64,000 nucleotides of DNA from Bilophila sp964538355 (lineage in GTDB: Bacteria; Desulfobacterota; Desulfovibrionia; Desulfovibrionales; Desulfovibrionaceae). The stretch is taken from positions 112,660 through 176,659 of the forward strand of contig CAZIFC010000003.1 of the NCBI GenBank assembly GCA_964538355.1. The letters are read 5' to 3'. How positions within the stretch are numbered: position 1 is the first letter of the stretch; each line of letters starts with the position of its first letter. The notes under the pieces are model-generated. The model searched no databases and was not told the origin of the DNA. It worked only from the letters and a program-made list of their open reading frames with translations. The translations under genes were made by a program, and so were the position numbers. Of this stretch, positions 51,038 through 59,882 are shown one piece after another.

Positions 51038-52759
51038 ATGATCCGCAGACGAACGTTCCTCAAGGCCTCCGCCGCCGTTATGGCGACCGCCGTCACCCCC
51101 GGCGTTCTGATGGCCAACGCGCAGGAGCCTGCCACTGTCTACACGGGCGGCCCGATCCTGACGATGGACCCTCACAACACCATTGCGGAAGCCCTTGCCG
51201 TACGCGGCGACAAAATCCTCGCCGTCGGCAAAAAAGCCGATGTCCTCGCCGCAGCGGGGAAAAACCCTCACCTCATCGATCTCAAAGGCAAAACGCTGCT
51301 CCCCGGACTCATTGACGGGCACAGCCACTTCCCCAACGGAGCCTATCGCGAACTCCACATGGTGAACCTGAATGTTCCTCCCCTGGGAAAGGTGGAGAGC
51401 ATTGCCGACCTCCAGAGCGCACTGAAGGCCCGCACAGCCAAAACCCCCGAGGGCCAGTGGGTTATCGGCTACAACTACAACGACCTTGCCATAAAAGAAC
51501 AGCGTCACCCCACCAAGGCCGAGCTGGACGCGGTTTCCACCAAGCACCCCATTTTTATCCGCCACGTCTCCGGGCACCTTGGCGTAGGCAACTCCGCGGC
51601 CTTCGCGCTTGCGGGAGTGGATGAAAAAACGCCTGATCCTCAGGGCGGCAAGTTCCGCCGCGATGCAAACGGCAAGCTCGACGGCGTCCTCGAAGGGCCT
51701 TCGTCTCAGGCCCCCTTCAACAAGGTCATGCCGCCCGTCACCCCTGCCCAGCATCTGGAATCCATCGCTCACGACAGCATTACCTACGCCTCTGCCGGCA
51801 TCACCGTTGCCAACAACGGCGGCAGCCCCAGCATCGACGAATTTTTCCTCAAGAGCAGCGACAACGGCGACCTGAAAATCCGTGTCGTCGTCTGGCCCAA
51901 CGGACGCAACAAAGAGCTGATCCAAAGCTACGGCGACAAGCGTTCGGGAACCGTGCTCGACAACAAGGGCCTTGTTATCCTTGGTGCGGCAAAACTGTTT
52001 GCCGACGGAAGCCCGCAAGGATACACCGCGTGGTTCTCCAAGCCCTATTACAAGCAGATGACCGGAAAGCCCGACGACTTCCGGGGCTTCCCCGTTTTCA
52101 AGAGCCGGGACGATCTGTTCGCCACCATCAAGGAACTCCACGACGCAGGCTGGCAGATCGCGACGCACACCAACGGGGATCAGGCCATTCAGGACGTGAT
52201 GGATGCCTACGGCGCGGCTCTGGACGCCAACCCCCGCAAGGATCACCGCCATGTGCTGAACCACTGTCAGTTCTGCCGCCCGGATCAGGTTCCGGTTATC
52301 GCGGAACGGGGCTTCATTCCCTCCTATTTTGTGACCCACACATGGTTCTGGGGTGACATCCACCGCGAAATGGTCGCCGGGCCTGAACGCGCGGCCCACA
52401 TCAGCCCGCTCAAGGCCGCTCTGGATCACAACATCCCGTTTGCCCTCCACAACGACACGCCGGTAACCCCGATCAGCCCCCTGATGGACGTCTTCTCGGC
52501 CGTCAACCGCCTGACCTCTTCCGGCAAGGTTCTCGGCCCCGACCAGCGCATCGGCGTCATGGAAGCCCTCCGCGGCGTGACCATCAACGGCGCGCGGATG
52601 TTCCGCATTGAAGACAAGGTAGGCTCTCTGGAGCCGGGCAAGCTCGCCGACCTCGTCATTCTGGAAAAGAACCCCCTGACCGTGGAGCCGACCGCGCTCA
52701 AGGATATTCAGGTCGCAGAAACCATCGTCGGCGGAGCCACGGTCTACAAGAAGGCCTAG
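51038..52759 (+). CDS. YtcJ-like amidohydrolase, probably Tat-exported
   Basis: 573 residues from the ATG at 51038 (AGGAGAG upstream). Twin-arginine signal: MIRRRTFLKASAAVMATAV. Amidohydrolase superfamily: GKTLLPGLIDGHSHFP (HxH metal motif), FIRHVSGHLGVGNSAA, ATHTNGDQAIQDVM, ALHNDTPVTPISP (late Asp) and the C-terminal EPGKLADLVILEKNPL. This is the YtcJ/metal-dependent hydrolase branch; the substrate is unknown. Export to the periplasm would be unusual for an amidohydrolase. Confidence 0.9.
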   Translation: MIRRRTFLKASAAVMATAVTPGVLMANAQEPATVYTGGPILTMDPHNTIAEALAVRGDKILAVGKKADVLAAAGKNPHLIDLKGKTLLPGLIDGHSHFPNGAYRELHMVNLNVPPLGKVESIADLQSALKARTAKTPEGQWVIGYNYNDLAIKEQRHPTKAELDAVSTKHPIFIRHVSGHLGVGNSAAFALAGVDEKTPDPQGGKFRRDANGKLDGVLEGPSSQAPFNKVMPPVTPAQHLESIAHDSITYASAGITVANNGGSPSIDEFFLKSSDNGDLKIRVVVWPNGRNKELIQSYGDKRSGTVLDNKGLVILGAAKLFADGSPQGYTAWFSKPYYKQMTGKPDDFRGFPVFKSRDDLFATIKELHDAGWQIATHTNGDQAIQDVMDAYGAALDANPRKDHRHVLNHCQFCRPDQVPVIAERGFIPSYFVTHTWFWGDIHREMVAGPERAAHISPLKAALDHNIPFALHNDTPVTPISPLMDVFSAVNRLTSSGKVLGPDQRIGVMEALRGVTINGARMFRIEDKVGSLEPGKLADLVILEKNPLTVEPTALKDIQVAETIVGGATVYKKA

Positions 52760-52779
52760 GCTCTACCGTACAAATATCG

Positions 52780-52813
52780 CAGCCCTGCCCTCCCCAAAAG
52801 GAAGGCAGGGCTG
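52780..52813 (+). terminator. Terminator after the amidohydrolase gene
   Basis: CAGCCCTGCC (52780-52789) and GGCAGGGCTG (52804-52813), then CTTCCATTTCC. T-run interrupted. The remainder of the gap to 53113 shows no gene. Confidence 0.65.
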
Positions 52814-53113
52814 CTTCCATTTCCTGTCCCGGCAAACCAGCCGCCGGGAAACCGTCCCTCCCGGCAGATCTGCGTAACCGCCTTTCGCCTGTGCCGAAAG
52901 GGGGGCTTCCCTCGTGCCTTCAGTGCCTTCAGAAGAGGCGGCCCTGACGCCAGCGGCCTGCCCCGGATTGCACGCCCTGCGGCACACCGTGACGGGAGTC
53001 ACAGCTGCCGCGGGAGATCCGGGGTATTCTGGGCATCAACGGACAGGCCGTATGCGGCGCGCCAGCCCCAGACATCCGGCCTGAAGACGTAATCCATACT
53101 GTCGGGGAACACG

Positions 53114-53650
53114 ATGAAAGAGCTACTCATGAAGATGGGAGGCGGGGCCGAAGTCCCTCCCCGTGCCCACACCAAAGAAATCCTGTGTGCATGGATCGGC
53201 AGCTGCCTTGCCATCGCCTGTATTGCGCTGCTGGAACAGCATGTCACCAAAAGCAACGGCTTCCCCTTGCTTATCGGATCGTTTGGGGCTTCCGCCGTGC
53301 TGGCCTTCGGAGCCATCCGCAGCCCGCTGGCGCAGCCGCGCAACCTTGTCGGGGGGCATTTCATTTCCGCCCTTGTCGGCGTCACCTGCGCCCAGCTCCT
53401 TCCCGAAACCACATGGCTGGCGTCCTGCATTGCCGTTGCCACGGCTATCGCCCTGATGCATTTCAGCAATACGCTCCATCCGCCAGGAGGCGCAACCGCC
53501 CTGATCGCCGTCACCGGAGGGGAACCGATCCGGCAGCTGGGCTACTGGTATGCGCTGGCCCCCTGCCTGCTCGGTGCGCTCCTCATGCTGGCGATAGCCC
53601 TTATCGTCAACAATATTCCCCAGAACAGGCGTTATCCGTTGTTCTGGTGA
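53114..53650 (+). CDS. HPP-family integral membrane protein
   Basis: 178 residues; GGGGAACACG precedes the ATG. Four to five membrane segments, beginning ILCAWIGSCLAIACIALL. Family signature ALMHFSNTLHPPGGATALIAV (the HPP motif) plus FPLLIGSFGASAVLAFG. HPP proteins include nitrite transporters in cyanobacteria and plants, but the role in this lineage is unproven. Confidence 0.9.
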   Translation: MKELLMKMGGGAEVPPRAHTKEILCAWIGSCLAIACIALLEQHVTKSNGFPLLIGSFGASAVLAFGAIRSPLAQPRNLVGGHFISALVGVTCAQLLPETTWLASCIAVATAIALMHFSNTLHPPGGATALIAVTGGEPIRQLGYWYALAPCLLGALLMLAIALIVNNIPQNRRYPLFW

Positions 53651-53832
53651 AACACGCCTCAGGCATGTTTCAGCCGCAAGAACGCCAGCCCGAAAAAAAG
53701 CAGCTCCCCATGCCGCCAGAGCTGCCCGTTCCGCATAGGCGGGGTGCGTGTTCCTTCGTGTGCCTGCCCTTCCGTAAGGGCATCCTGCGGCATGGCCCTG
53801 CGGTATGAATCTGGGCAGTGCCTCGAAAAGAC

Positions 53833-53862
53833 AAAAAAGAAGCCTCCCCCGCCGGAGGAGGC
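53833..53862 (-). terminator. Terminator of the mod operon
   Basis: On the minus strand GCCTCCTCC pairs with GGGGGAGGC and is followed by TTCTTTTTT. Twelve bases past the modD stop. Confidence 0.75.
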
Positions 53863-53873
53863 ATCACGTTTCC

Positions 53874-54719
53874 CTACGCGCTGACGACCATCTTGATGTC
53901 GGCAGGCTTGCCGAAATAGGCCCATGTCGTCACCAGTACGTCTACCCCGGTCGCGGCGATCTTCGCCGCATTCTCACCGGTCACGCCTCCGGCGGCAAGC
54001 ACCTGAATGGAGGCGTTGACGGCCCTGACTCCCCGCACCGTTTCTTCAAGCTCGGCGCAGGAAAACCGTTCGCACTGGATGGAGTCAACCCCCGCACGCG
54101 CCAGCAGAAGCGCCTCTTCGGGCGTGGAGACTTCCGCGCCCAGCTTCTGCTCGGGGGCAACCCTGCGGTACTCGGCCACCCGTGCGGCAAAACCTTCCAG
54201 CCCGCCCGTGAAGACGCGGTGCTGATCAAAGACCAGCAGGGAATCCGAAAGCCCCAGCCGGTGGACGATGGCACCGCCAGCCTGCGCCGCAGCGAGCGAA
54301 AGCCGCTTGCCGCCGGGGAAATGCTTGCGCGTAACCGCCAGCTGCACCTGCGGATTGACCTTACGCGCGCTTTCCAGCATACCCGCCGCGCGGGTCGCAA
54401 TGCCGGACGAATATTCCATGACGTTCTGCGCGATCTTGAGGCTGCGATGGATGGCCCCGGCCGAACCCTCTGCCCGCAGGAAAACCTGTCCCGCCTCCAG
54501 CCTGTCCCCGCTGGCGGCCCCGCACTCGACCCGGCATCCCGAAGCCTCCAGAAGCCGTACGGCAACGTCCACCCCGGCCAGGACACAGTCGGCCTTGGGA
54601 TGGCATGCCAGCCGCCCAGGGTGGCGTCCAATACCCAGAGCCTCTACGGTCAAATCCATGTAGGGGCAGTCTTCCTCAAGCAGTTCGTCTATAAAATGCT
54701 GGCTGATATGAAAAGTCAT
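53874..54719 (-). CDS. modD: ModD-type protein (NadC-like phosphoribosyltransferase fold)
   Basis: 281 residues. Homologous to quinolinate phosphoribosyltransferase but of the ModD branch found in molybdate transport operons: DELLEEDCPYMDLTVEALG, NVMEYSSGIATRA, RKHFPGGKRLSLAAAQAGGAIVHRLGL and QVLAAGGVTGENAAKIAATG. Its function in molybdenum metabolism is not settled. The start overlaps the modB stop in an ATGA, and it is the last gene of modCABD. Confidence 0.9.
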   Translation of the reverse strand: MTFHISQHFIDELLEEDCPYMDLTVEALGIGRHPGRLACHPKADCVLAGVDVAVRLLEASGCRVECGAASGDRLEAGQVFLRAEGSAGAIHRSLKIAQNVMEYSSGIATRAAGMLESARKVNPQVQLAVTRKHFPGGKRLSLAAAQAGGAIVHRLGLSDSLLVFDQHRVFTGGLEGFAARVAEYRRVAPEQKLGAEVSTPEEALLLARAGVDSIQCERFSCAELEETVRGVRAVNASIQVLAAGGVTGENAAKIAATGVDVLVTTWAYFGKPADIKMVVSA

Positions 54720-55399
54720 GGGTTCCTCCGCTGCAATTGATCAATGGCAAGATACAGGCACAGGCTGATGCAGGCAAGCAGGACGCACAAAGCTGTGGCC
54801 CGCTCGAAATCCCCCCGCGAAACGGCATTGAACACTTCAAGCGACAAGGTATTGGTCCGCTGGGCGATGTTGCCGCCGAGCATGAGTGAAATGCCCACCT
54901 CGCCAAAAGAACGCGTCACCCCAAGCAGCAGGCCGACGGCAAGGCTGGTACGGATCAGCGGGATGACCACCAGAACAAAGGCGGCGACCGGGCCAGCCCC
55001 GGTCACGCGCGCCGCTTCCGTGAGCTTGCGTACCGTTTCGCTGCCAAGTGCCGCCTGAACGGGCTTGATGACCAGAGGCAGCCCCGCGATGTAGGCCGCC
55101 AGCACAACCGCCGTCTGGGAAAAAATCAGCCGGACGCCGAACAGCCGCTGCAACGGCTCTCCAATCCCGGTCTGCCCCAGGGCCATGAGCAGCAGATACC
55201 CGAGTGCGATGGGTGGAAACACCAGCGGCAAGGTCACGACAAAATTAAGCGTCCGGCGGAAAGGGGCTTTCGGCGACTGCGCCCAGAGTGCGAGGGGAAC
55301 CGCCGTGATGAGGTGCAGCACCAGACACACGGCGGCAACCTTCAAGGTAAGCCCTGCCGAAAACAGCACTTCCTCGTCTTGCAGCAGTTCTCCGAGCAC
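54716..55399 (-). CDS. modB: Molybdate ABC transporter permease
   Basis: 227 residues with about six membrane segments. EAA-loop block of binding-protein-dependent permeases: EAARVTGAGPVAAFVLVVIPLIRTSLAVG, and VTLPLVFPPIALGYLLLMALG. Moves molybdate (or tungstate) through the inner membrane with ModC as the ATPase. Between modA (12-base gap) and modD (4-base overlap). Confidence 0.93.
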   Translation of the reverse strand: MLGELLQDEEVLFSAGLTLKVAAVCLVLHLITAVPLALWAQSPKAPFRRTLNFVVTLPLVFPPIALGYLLLMALGQTGIGEPLQRLFGVRLIFSQTAVVLAAYIAGLPLVIKPVQAALGSETVRKLTEAARVTGAGPVAAFVLVVIPLIRTSLAVGLLLGVTRSFGEVGISLMLGGNIAQRTNTLSLEVFNAVSRGDFERATALCVLLACISLCLYLAIDQLQRRNP

Positions 55400-55411
55400 G
55401 CTGGGTTCCGG

Positions 55412-56137
55412 CTAGGGGCGCAGCCCGTGCTTGGAATAGACGGAGCGGGCCATATCGGACTGGAGGAACATCAGAAACGCCCTGACTTCAGCGTCCTTCT
55501 CCGCCCCCTGAACCACCGCCGCAACCATCTCGATGGGTTCGTAGCCGGACTGAATATCCATATGGCCTCCGATATCGTTCCCCTGCCCCTTCACTATCGC
55601 CGTATTGACGAATCCGGCATCCAGTTCGCCCGTCGTCAGATACGAAAAAACCTGCGGCACAGTGGAAAACATCCGCAGCTTCTCTTTCAACGGTTCGCGC
55701 AGGCCGCTCTGGGTCAGGAAGCGCTCGGCGGCTTTTCCGTAAATGGCCCCTTTCTTGTCGGGATACCCGATAGAGTTGATTTCCGGCTTTTGAAGATCCT
55801 CCGGCGAGGTGAGATGCAGGCCCTTTTTCCATGCGAGCACGAGCACCGCCGTCCCCAGAGGCTGGAATGAAGCAAACGCCACATCGGAATCCTCCAGCGT
55901 CTGCCTGTCGGAAACGAATACGGAAACCCCGCTCCCTGCCTTGTACTGGGCCAGCGACTGCCCGATGGTGCCGCTGTATACCTCGGTCAGCTGTTTGCCG
56001 GACTCCTGCTTGTACAGGGAACAGAGCTCGGAAAGCATTTTCTTGTAGCCCATCCCGGTGGTTACGGAAGGCTCCGCCAAGGCCGGCACAACGCTCAGCC
56101 CCAACACGACCAGCATCACTATCCATCGCTTCATCAT
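55412..56137 (-). CDS. modA: Molybdate-type periplasmic binding protein
   Basis: 241 residues from the ATG at 56137 (GGGAGAAAAG upstream). Signal peptide (MKRWIVMLVVLGLSVVPALA). Substrate-binding fold of type II: VYSGTIGQSLAQYKAGSGVSVFVSD, LGTAVLVLAWKKGL, IGYPDKKGAIYGKAAERFL and DAGFVNTAIVKG. Catches molybdate or tungstate for ModB/ModC; oxyanion preference cannot be read from the sequence. Confidence 0.9.
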   Translation of the reverse strand: MMKRWIVMLVVLGLSVVPALAEPSVTTGMGYKKMLSELCSLYKQESGKQLTEVYSGTIGQSLAQYKAGSGVSVFVSDRQTLEDSDVAFASFQPLGTAVLVLAWKKGLHLTSPEDLQKPEINSIGYPDKKGAIYGKAAERFLTQSGLREPLKEKLRMFSTVPQVFSYLTTGELDAGFVNTAIVKGQGNDIGGHMDIQSGYEPIEMVAAVVQGAEKDAEVRAFLMFLQSDMARSVYSKHGLRP

Positions 56138-56168
56138 CTTTTCTCCCTGTGCGGCAACCGCCGCATGT

Positions 56169-56843
56169 TCAGCATTCCATCAAGTTGCCGTCTTCAAGGC
56201 ACAGGACGCGATTCGCCAGAAAACGGCGTTCCGCTTCCGAGTGGGTCACATACAGGACAGGCACGCCGAACCGCTCTGGAATCGCCTTGACGTAAGCCAT
56301 GATTTCTTCCCGTCTGCCCCGATCCAGCCCCGTCAGCGGCTCATCCATCAGCAACAGCTCGGGAGAGGCCAGCAGTGCCCGCCCCACGGCGACACGCTGC
56401 TTTTCCCCCCCGGACAGATCGGAAGGCGTCCGGTGCAACAGCCGCTTCAGCCCAAGGAGCGTCACCACATCTTCAAACGATACGCCGGACATGCCCCTGA
56501 ACCGCCGCCCAAACAGCAGATTCGAGCGCACTGACAGATGGGGAAACAGTCGGACATCCTGAAAGACGTAGCCGATCCGCCTCCGTTCGGGTGCGAGGCA
56601 CACGCCCTTTTCCGCATCGAACCAGACGGCCTCACGGCAGGCGATCCGTCCTGCATCAGGCCGAAGCAGCCCGGCAATACAGTGCAGCAAGGTGGTCTTT
56701 CCCGAACCGGATACCCCCCACAGCACCGTAATGCCCTGAGGAGGAAGCGCAAAGGAAACCTGAAGCGAGAACGCTTCAAGCTGTTTCTGGATGGATACCT
56801 GCAACACGCGCACGCCCCGGAAAAAGACTTTCCATGCCAACAT
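56169..56843 (-). CDS. modC: Molybdate ABC transporter ATP-binding protein, short form
   Basis: 224 residues if started at the ATG at 56843. GTG codons at 56813 and 56807 are alternatives, since no good ribosome binding site is seen for any. ABC motifs: LWGVSGSGKTTLLHCIAGLL (Walker A), VFQDVRLFPHLSV (Q-loop), DLSGGEKQRVAVGRALL (signature), LLLMDEPLTGLD (Walker B) and YVTHSEAE (switch His). It lacks the C-terminal TOBE/Mop domain of E. coli ModC (352 residues). First gene of modC-modA-modB-modD, an order differing from the usual modABC. Confidence 0.88.
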   Translation of the reverse strand: MLAWKVFFRGVRVLQVSIQKQLEAFSLQVSFALPPQGITVLWGVSGSGKTTLLHCIAGLLRPDAGRIACREAVWFDAEKGVCLAPERRRIGYVFQDVRLFPHLSVRSNLLFGRRFRGMSGVSFEDVVTLLGLKRLLHRTPSDLSGGEKQRVAVGRALLASPELLLMDEPLTGLDRGRREEIMAYVKAIPERFGVPVLYVTHSEAERRFLANRVLCLEDGNLMEC

Positions 56844-56864
56844 GCCACAACAGGATGGAAAGAC
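56826..56864 (-). promoter_or_regulatory. Hairpin around the modC start region
   Basis: CTTTCCAT (56828-56835) and ATGGAAAG (56855-56862) form a stem with a 19-base loop. In minus-strand RNA the ATG at 56843 falls in the loop, so the structure could influence modC translation. Upstream at 56885-56925 lie TGTATT and AATACA half-sites. No other element or gene seen up to 57180. Confidence 0.4.
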
Positions 56865-57180
56865 AATCAAGGAACGCTTTTGGTTGTATTCGTGTTCCAC
56901 GAGAGGGAATCGTATGCAATACACCGTTCGGTTCTCATAACTACCTTCTTTGAATAAAAATAGCAGGGAGAAACCGTTCCCCCAAAAAGAACGTAGTATC
57001 CCAAAACGCTTGGATGAAGGAAAATCTGTAGCGTTCCTTCCCGCGAAAACAGAATGAGAGGAGCTGGCTATGAAGGCAATCACGCCCTAAATACAATATG
57101 AAACAGTGGGATCAGGGAAGGAAGGAACGGGAACGGCTTGAAATCTAAAAAGAAGAGACTATATGAGGCTGATAACGCAC

Positions 57181-57226
57181 AAAAGGCGCATCACTTTTCC
57201 GATTTCTCGGATATCGTGATGCGCCT
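57181..57226 (-). terminator. Terminator after the tRNA-Gln/tRNA-Glu unit
   Basis: AGGCGCATCAC (57184-57194) and GTGATGCGCCT (57216-57226), with an inner TCCGA/TCGGA stem. The minus strand continues with TTTT. Confidence 0.85.
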
Positions 57227-57239
57227 CTGAGTCTTCAGA

Positions 57240-57316
57240 TGGCGTCCCCAAGCGGATTTGAACCGCTGTTGACGGCGTGAAAGGCCGCTGTCCTGGGCCG
57301 GCTAGACGATGGGGAC
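57240..57316 (-). tRNA. tRNA-Glu (anticodon TTC)
   Basis: 77 bases, CCA encoded. Acceptor GTCCCCA, D-arm TCGTCTAGCCGGCCCAGGA, anticodon loop CTTTCAC (TTC), T-arm AGCGGTTCAAATCCGCT. Transcribed with tRNA-Gln just upstream. Confidence 0.96.
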
Positions 57317-57330
57317 GTCTGTTTGCGTGT

Positions 57331-57405
57331 TGGCTGGGCTACGTGGACTTGAACCACGATTAACGGGACCAGAATCCGTCGTCCTGCCAATTGAACGATA
57401 GCCCA
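57331..57405 (-). tRNA. tRNA-Gln (anticodon CTG)
   Basis: 75 bases, CCA encoded. Acceptor TGGGCTA, D-arm TCGTTCAATTGGCAGGA, anticodon loop TTCTGGT (CTG), T-arm CGTGGTTCAAGTCCACG. The weak first pair (T1-A72) is a GlnRS identity element, fitting the glnS gene in this window. Confidence 0.96.
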
Positions 57406-57418
57406 ACGCGCAGGACTG

Positions 57419-57447
57419 TATGTATTCAAAAGGCTGCTGCCTGTCAA
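57419..57447 (-). promoter_or_regulatory. Promoter of the tRNA-Gln/tRNA-Glu unit
   Basis: On the minus strand TTGACA (57447-57442), 17-base spacer, TACATA (57424-57419), 14 bases before the tRNA-Gln gene. Strong consensus match. Confidence 0.8.
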
Positions 57448-57630
57448 TCAAAAAATGAGGGGAAAATGGATTTTTTTATGTGGCGGCATTCCTGCTTTGG
57501 CGAAAAGGCCGAATCCTTCTGGTGAAGACCAGCACCACCCGCAGGAGACATACACCATTACCCATTGAAATCTAACAAGTTCAAAAAGATATCGCCCCCC
57601 TGCCCTGCCTATCCGGGGGCGCATCCATAG

Positions 57631-57660
57631 AAAAGCGGGCACCCCGCAAAGGATGCCCGC
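57631..57660 (-). terminator. Terminator of cstA
   Basis: On the minus strand GCGGGCATCC pairs with GGTGCCCGC (small asymmetry) and is followed by TTTTCT. Lies 38 bases beyond the cstA stop. Confidence 0.8.
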
Positions 57661-57697
57661 AGACTCGGAGGTGGGGAGAGAACCTCCAAACGTCGCC

Positions 57698-59509
57698 TTA
57701 TTCCTGAACGATTTCCTTCACTTCGTCACCGTATGGGTCGCGGATCACCCTGTTCTCCTTCAGAAGGACAGACCAGCGACGCAGCGTACCGATGATGACA
57801 AAGCCCATCATGACCATAACCAGCACGCTCAGGGAAACAAGCAGATACTTGCCCGCCGGAATATACTGATACAGGATCAGCCAGATGCCGGCCCAAAACG
57901 TGATGAAGGTCATGAAGATGCCGGGGGCGGCGGTAATCCATGCGTAGCGGACCTTGTTCATACGCAGGAGCATGGTCGTGCCGATGAGCAGCGTCACCGA
58001 GGCGAGCAGCTGGTTGCTGATGCCGAACAGGGGCCAGATGCTGGAGATATCACCCGTGTAAACAAGATAGCCCCAGGAACCGGTAAACAGGAAGCTCGTG
58101 AGGATAACACCGGGCCACCAGTTCTTGTCGCCGAACTTCGGAATCACGCGGCCGATCATTTCCTGAAGGAAGAAACGGCCCACGCGGGTGCCGGCGTCTA
58201 CGGCGGTCAGGATGAACACCGCTTCAAACATGATGGCAAAGTGATACCAGTAGCTCATCAGGTGGGACATCCACGGAATCTGGCCGAAGATGTGCGCCAT
58301 GCCGACGGCAAGGGATACGGAACCGCCGGGACGGTGCATCAGGCTTTCCGCGACTTCCTTTTCCAGCGTGGGCAGATCCACGACGGACATGCCGAGCGCG
58401 GCGAACTTGTCGGCGGGAGCGTTGATGGCGAAGTAGTCGGCAGGCACGAGCACACAGGCCGCGATCAGGGCCATGATGGCAACAAAGCCTTCCACGAGCA
58501 TCGCGCCGTAACCGACAAAGAGCACATCACGTTCCTTGCCGATCATCTTGGGGGTTGTTCCCGTTCCGATGGTGGCATGGAAGCCGGAAAGCGCACCGCA
58601 GGCAATGGTAATGAAGATGAAGGGGATAACCGGCCCGCCGACGATGGGTCCGCCGCCCTTGGTGAATTCGGTGAAGGCAGGCATGTTGAAATCGGGCATG
58701 ACAAACACGATGCCCAACGCCAACGCGCCGATGGTGCCGATCTTCAGGAATGTGGACAGGTAGTCACGCGGCAGAAGCAGCATCCACACGGGGAGGACCG
58801 AAGCGGCAAAGCCATACACCGGGATCAGAATGGACATGGGCTTCTTGTCGATGTTGAGCCAGCCGAAGGTTTCGGGATGGGCCGCCACATAAGGCCCGGT
58901 CAGAATGCACAAGGCCAGCAGAACCACGCCGAGAATCGATGCGCCGAGCACGTCGCCCTTGCGCCAGATCTGCATGTACAGGCCCATGATGATGGCGATC
59001 GGGATGGTCGCCGCTACGGTGTATGTAGACCACAGGCTGTTGTGCATGGCATTGACCACGGCGATGGACAGCCCCGCCAGCGTCAGCAGCAGAATGGCAA
59101 GAACCGCCCAGGCAGCCACGGCTCCGGTCGTCTTGTCGATTTCCTGAGAAGCAATGTAGGCAAGGCTCTGCCCGCGGTGGCGCACCGAAGCGAACAGAAC
59201 CACCATGTCATGCACGCCGCCTGCAAGCACGCAGCCTATCAGAATCCAGAGCAGGCCGGGCATGTAGCCGAACTGGGCGGCCAGCACAGGCCCGAGAAGC
59301 GGGCCGGCGGCGGCGATGGCGGCAAAATGATGCCCGAACAGAACGTACTTGTTGGTTTGCACATAGTCATGCCCGTCAGCGTACTTGATGGCGGGAGTCG
59401 TCCGGGCATCGTTGAGATTCAATACCTTATTCGCTATGAACAGGCCATAAAAACGGTAGCCTATGGCAAAGATGCACAAGGCGGCAAAGACGACCGTAAG
59501 AGCGTTCAT
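57698..59509 (-). CDS. cstA: CstA-family carbon-starvation peptide/pyruvate transporter
   Basis: 603 residues, with about 16 membrane segments; AGGGG precedes the ATG. Family blocks: YADGHDYVQTNKYVLFGHHFAAIAAAGPLLGPVLAAQFGYMPG, GCVLAGGVHDMVVLFASVRHRGQSLAYIA and FHATIGTGTTPKMIGKE. CstA relatives import peptides or pyruvate under carbon limitation. A 190-base leader with three stacked palindromes lies upstream. Confidence 0.95.
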   Translation of the reverse strand: MNALTVVFAALCIFAIGYRFYGLFIANKVLNLNDARTTPAIKYADGHDYVQTNKYVLFGHHFAAIAAAGPLLGPVLAAQFGYMPGLLWILIGCVLAGGVHDMVVLFASVRHRGQSLAYIASQEIDKTTGAVAAWAVLAILLLTLAGLSIAVVNAMHNSLWSTYTVAATIPIAIIMGLYMQIWRKGDVLGASILGVVLLALCILTGPYVAAHPETFGWLNIDKKPMSILIPVYGFAASVLPVWMLLLPRDYLSTFLKIGTIGALALGIVFVMPDFNMPAFTEFTKGGGPIVGGPVIPFIFITIACGALSGFHATIGTGTTPKMIGKERDVLFVGYGAMLVEGFVAIMALIAACVLVPADYFAINAPADKFAALGMSVVDLPTLEKEVAESLMHRPGGSVSLAVGMAHIFGQIPWMSHLMSYWYHFAIMFEAVFILTAVDAGTRVGRFFLQEMIGRVIPKFGDKNWWPGVILTSFLFTGSWGYLVYTGDISSIWPLFGISNQLLASVTLLIGTTMLLRMNKVRYAWITAAPGIFMTFITFWAGIWLILYQYIPAGKYLLVSLSVLVMVMMGFVIIGTLRRWSVLLKENRVIRDPYGDEVKEIVQE

Positions 59510-59648
59510 ACAAAATCCCCTGTTGAAAAGTTGCGTCGATCGGCAAATGCGATCGATTCCCCCTGCTCCCTTTTCTGGCGGCTGGGCCAGCCGTGTGCGG
59601 GCTGGCTCCCGCAGGCTTCTGAAGCGGCGAAAAGAGAGGGTTCCTCAG

Positions 59649-59731
59649 GCATTCCCTGGGGAATGCGTGGGTGCGTACGGATCGTTCCGTACAATTCATA
59701 GCATTATACTATGAATAAAGAGGGCTTTAAC
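59649..59731 (-). promoter_or_regulatory. cstA promoter region with three perfect palindromes
   Basis: Three separate perfect palindromes: GCATTCCC-TG-GGGAATGC (59649-59666), GTACGGA-TCGT-TCCGTAC (59675-59692) and ATTCATAG-7-CTATGAAT (59694-59716). The last contains TATAAT on the minus strand (59708-59703), the likely -10, so it may be a repressor site. The -35 region (59731-59726, GTTAAA) is weak. The rest of the 373-base gap 59510-59882 shows no gene. Confidence 0.55.
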
Positions 59732-59882
59732 TGTCTGAACAGCGGGGCGAGCCGTCAATCGCAGTCAGGGGAGACGCGTCCGCAACCTGCTACAGGGAAC
59801 AATCCCAGAGAGTTGGGAGAGCCTGAAGCTCAATCCCGTGCAAGGATGCGGCTGCAAGACCGGAGAGACCAGCCCGCCCGGA

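Noticed and set aside
59506..59694. A possible 62-residue leader peptide overlapping the cstA start
   Set aside because: It would have to start at TTG with no ribosome binding site, and its codon use is unlike real genes here.
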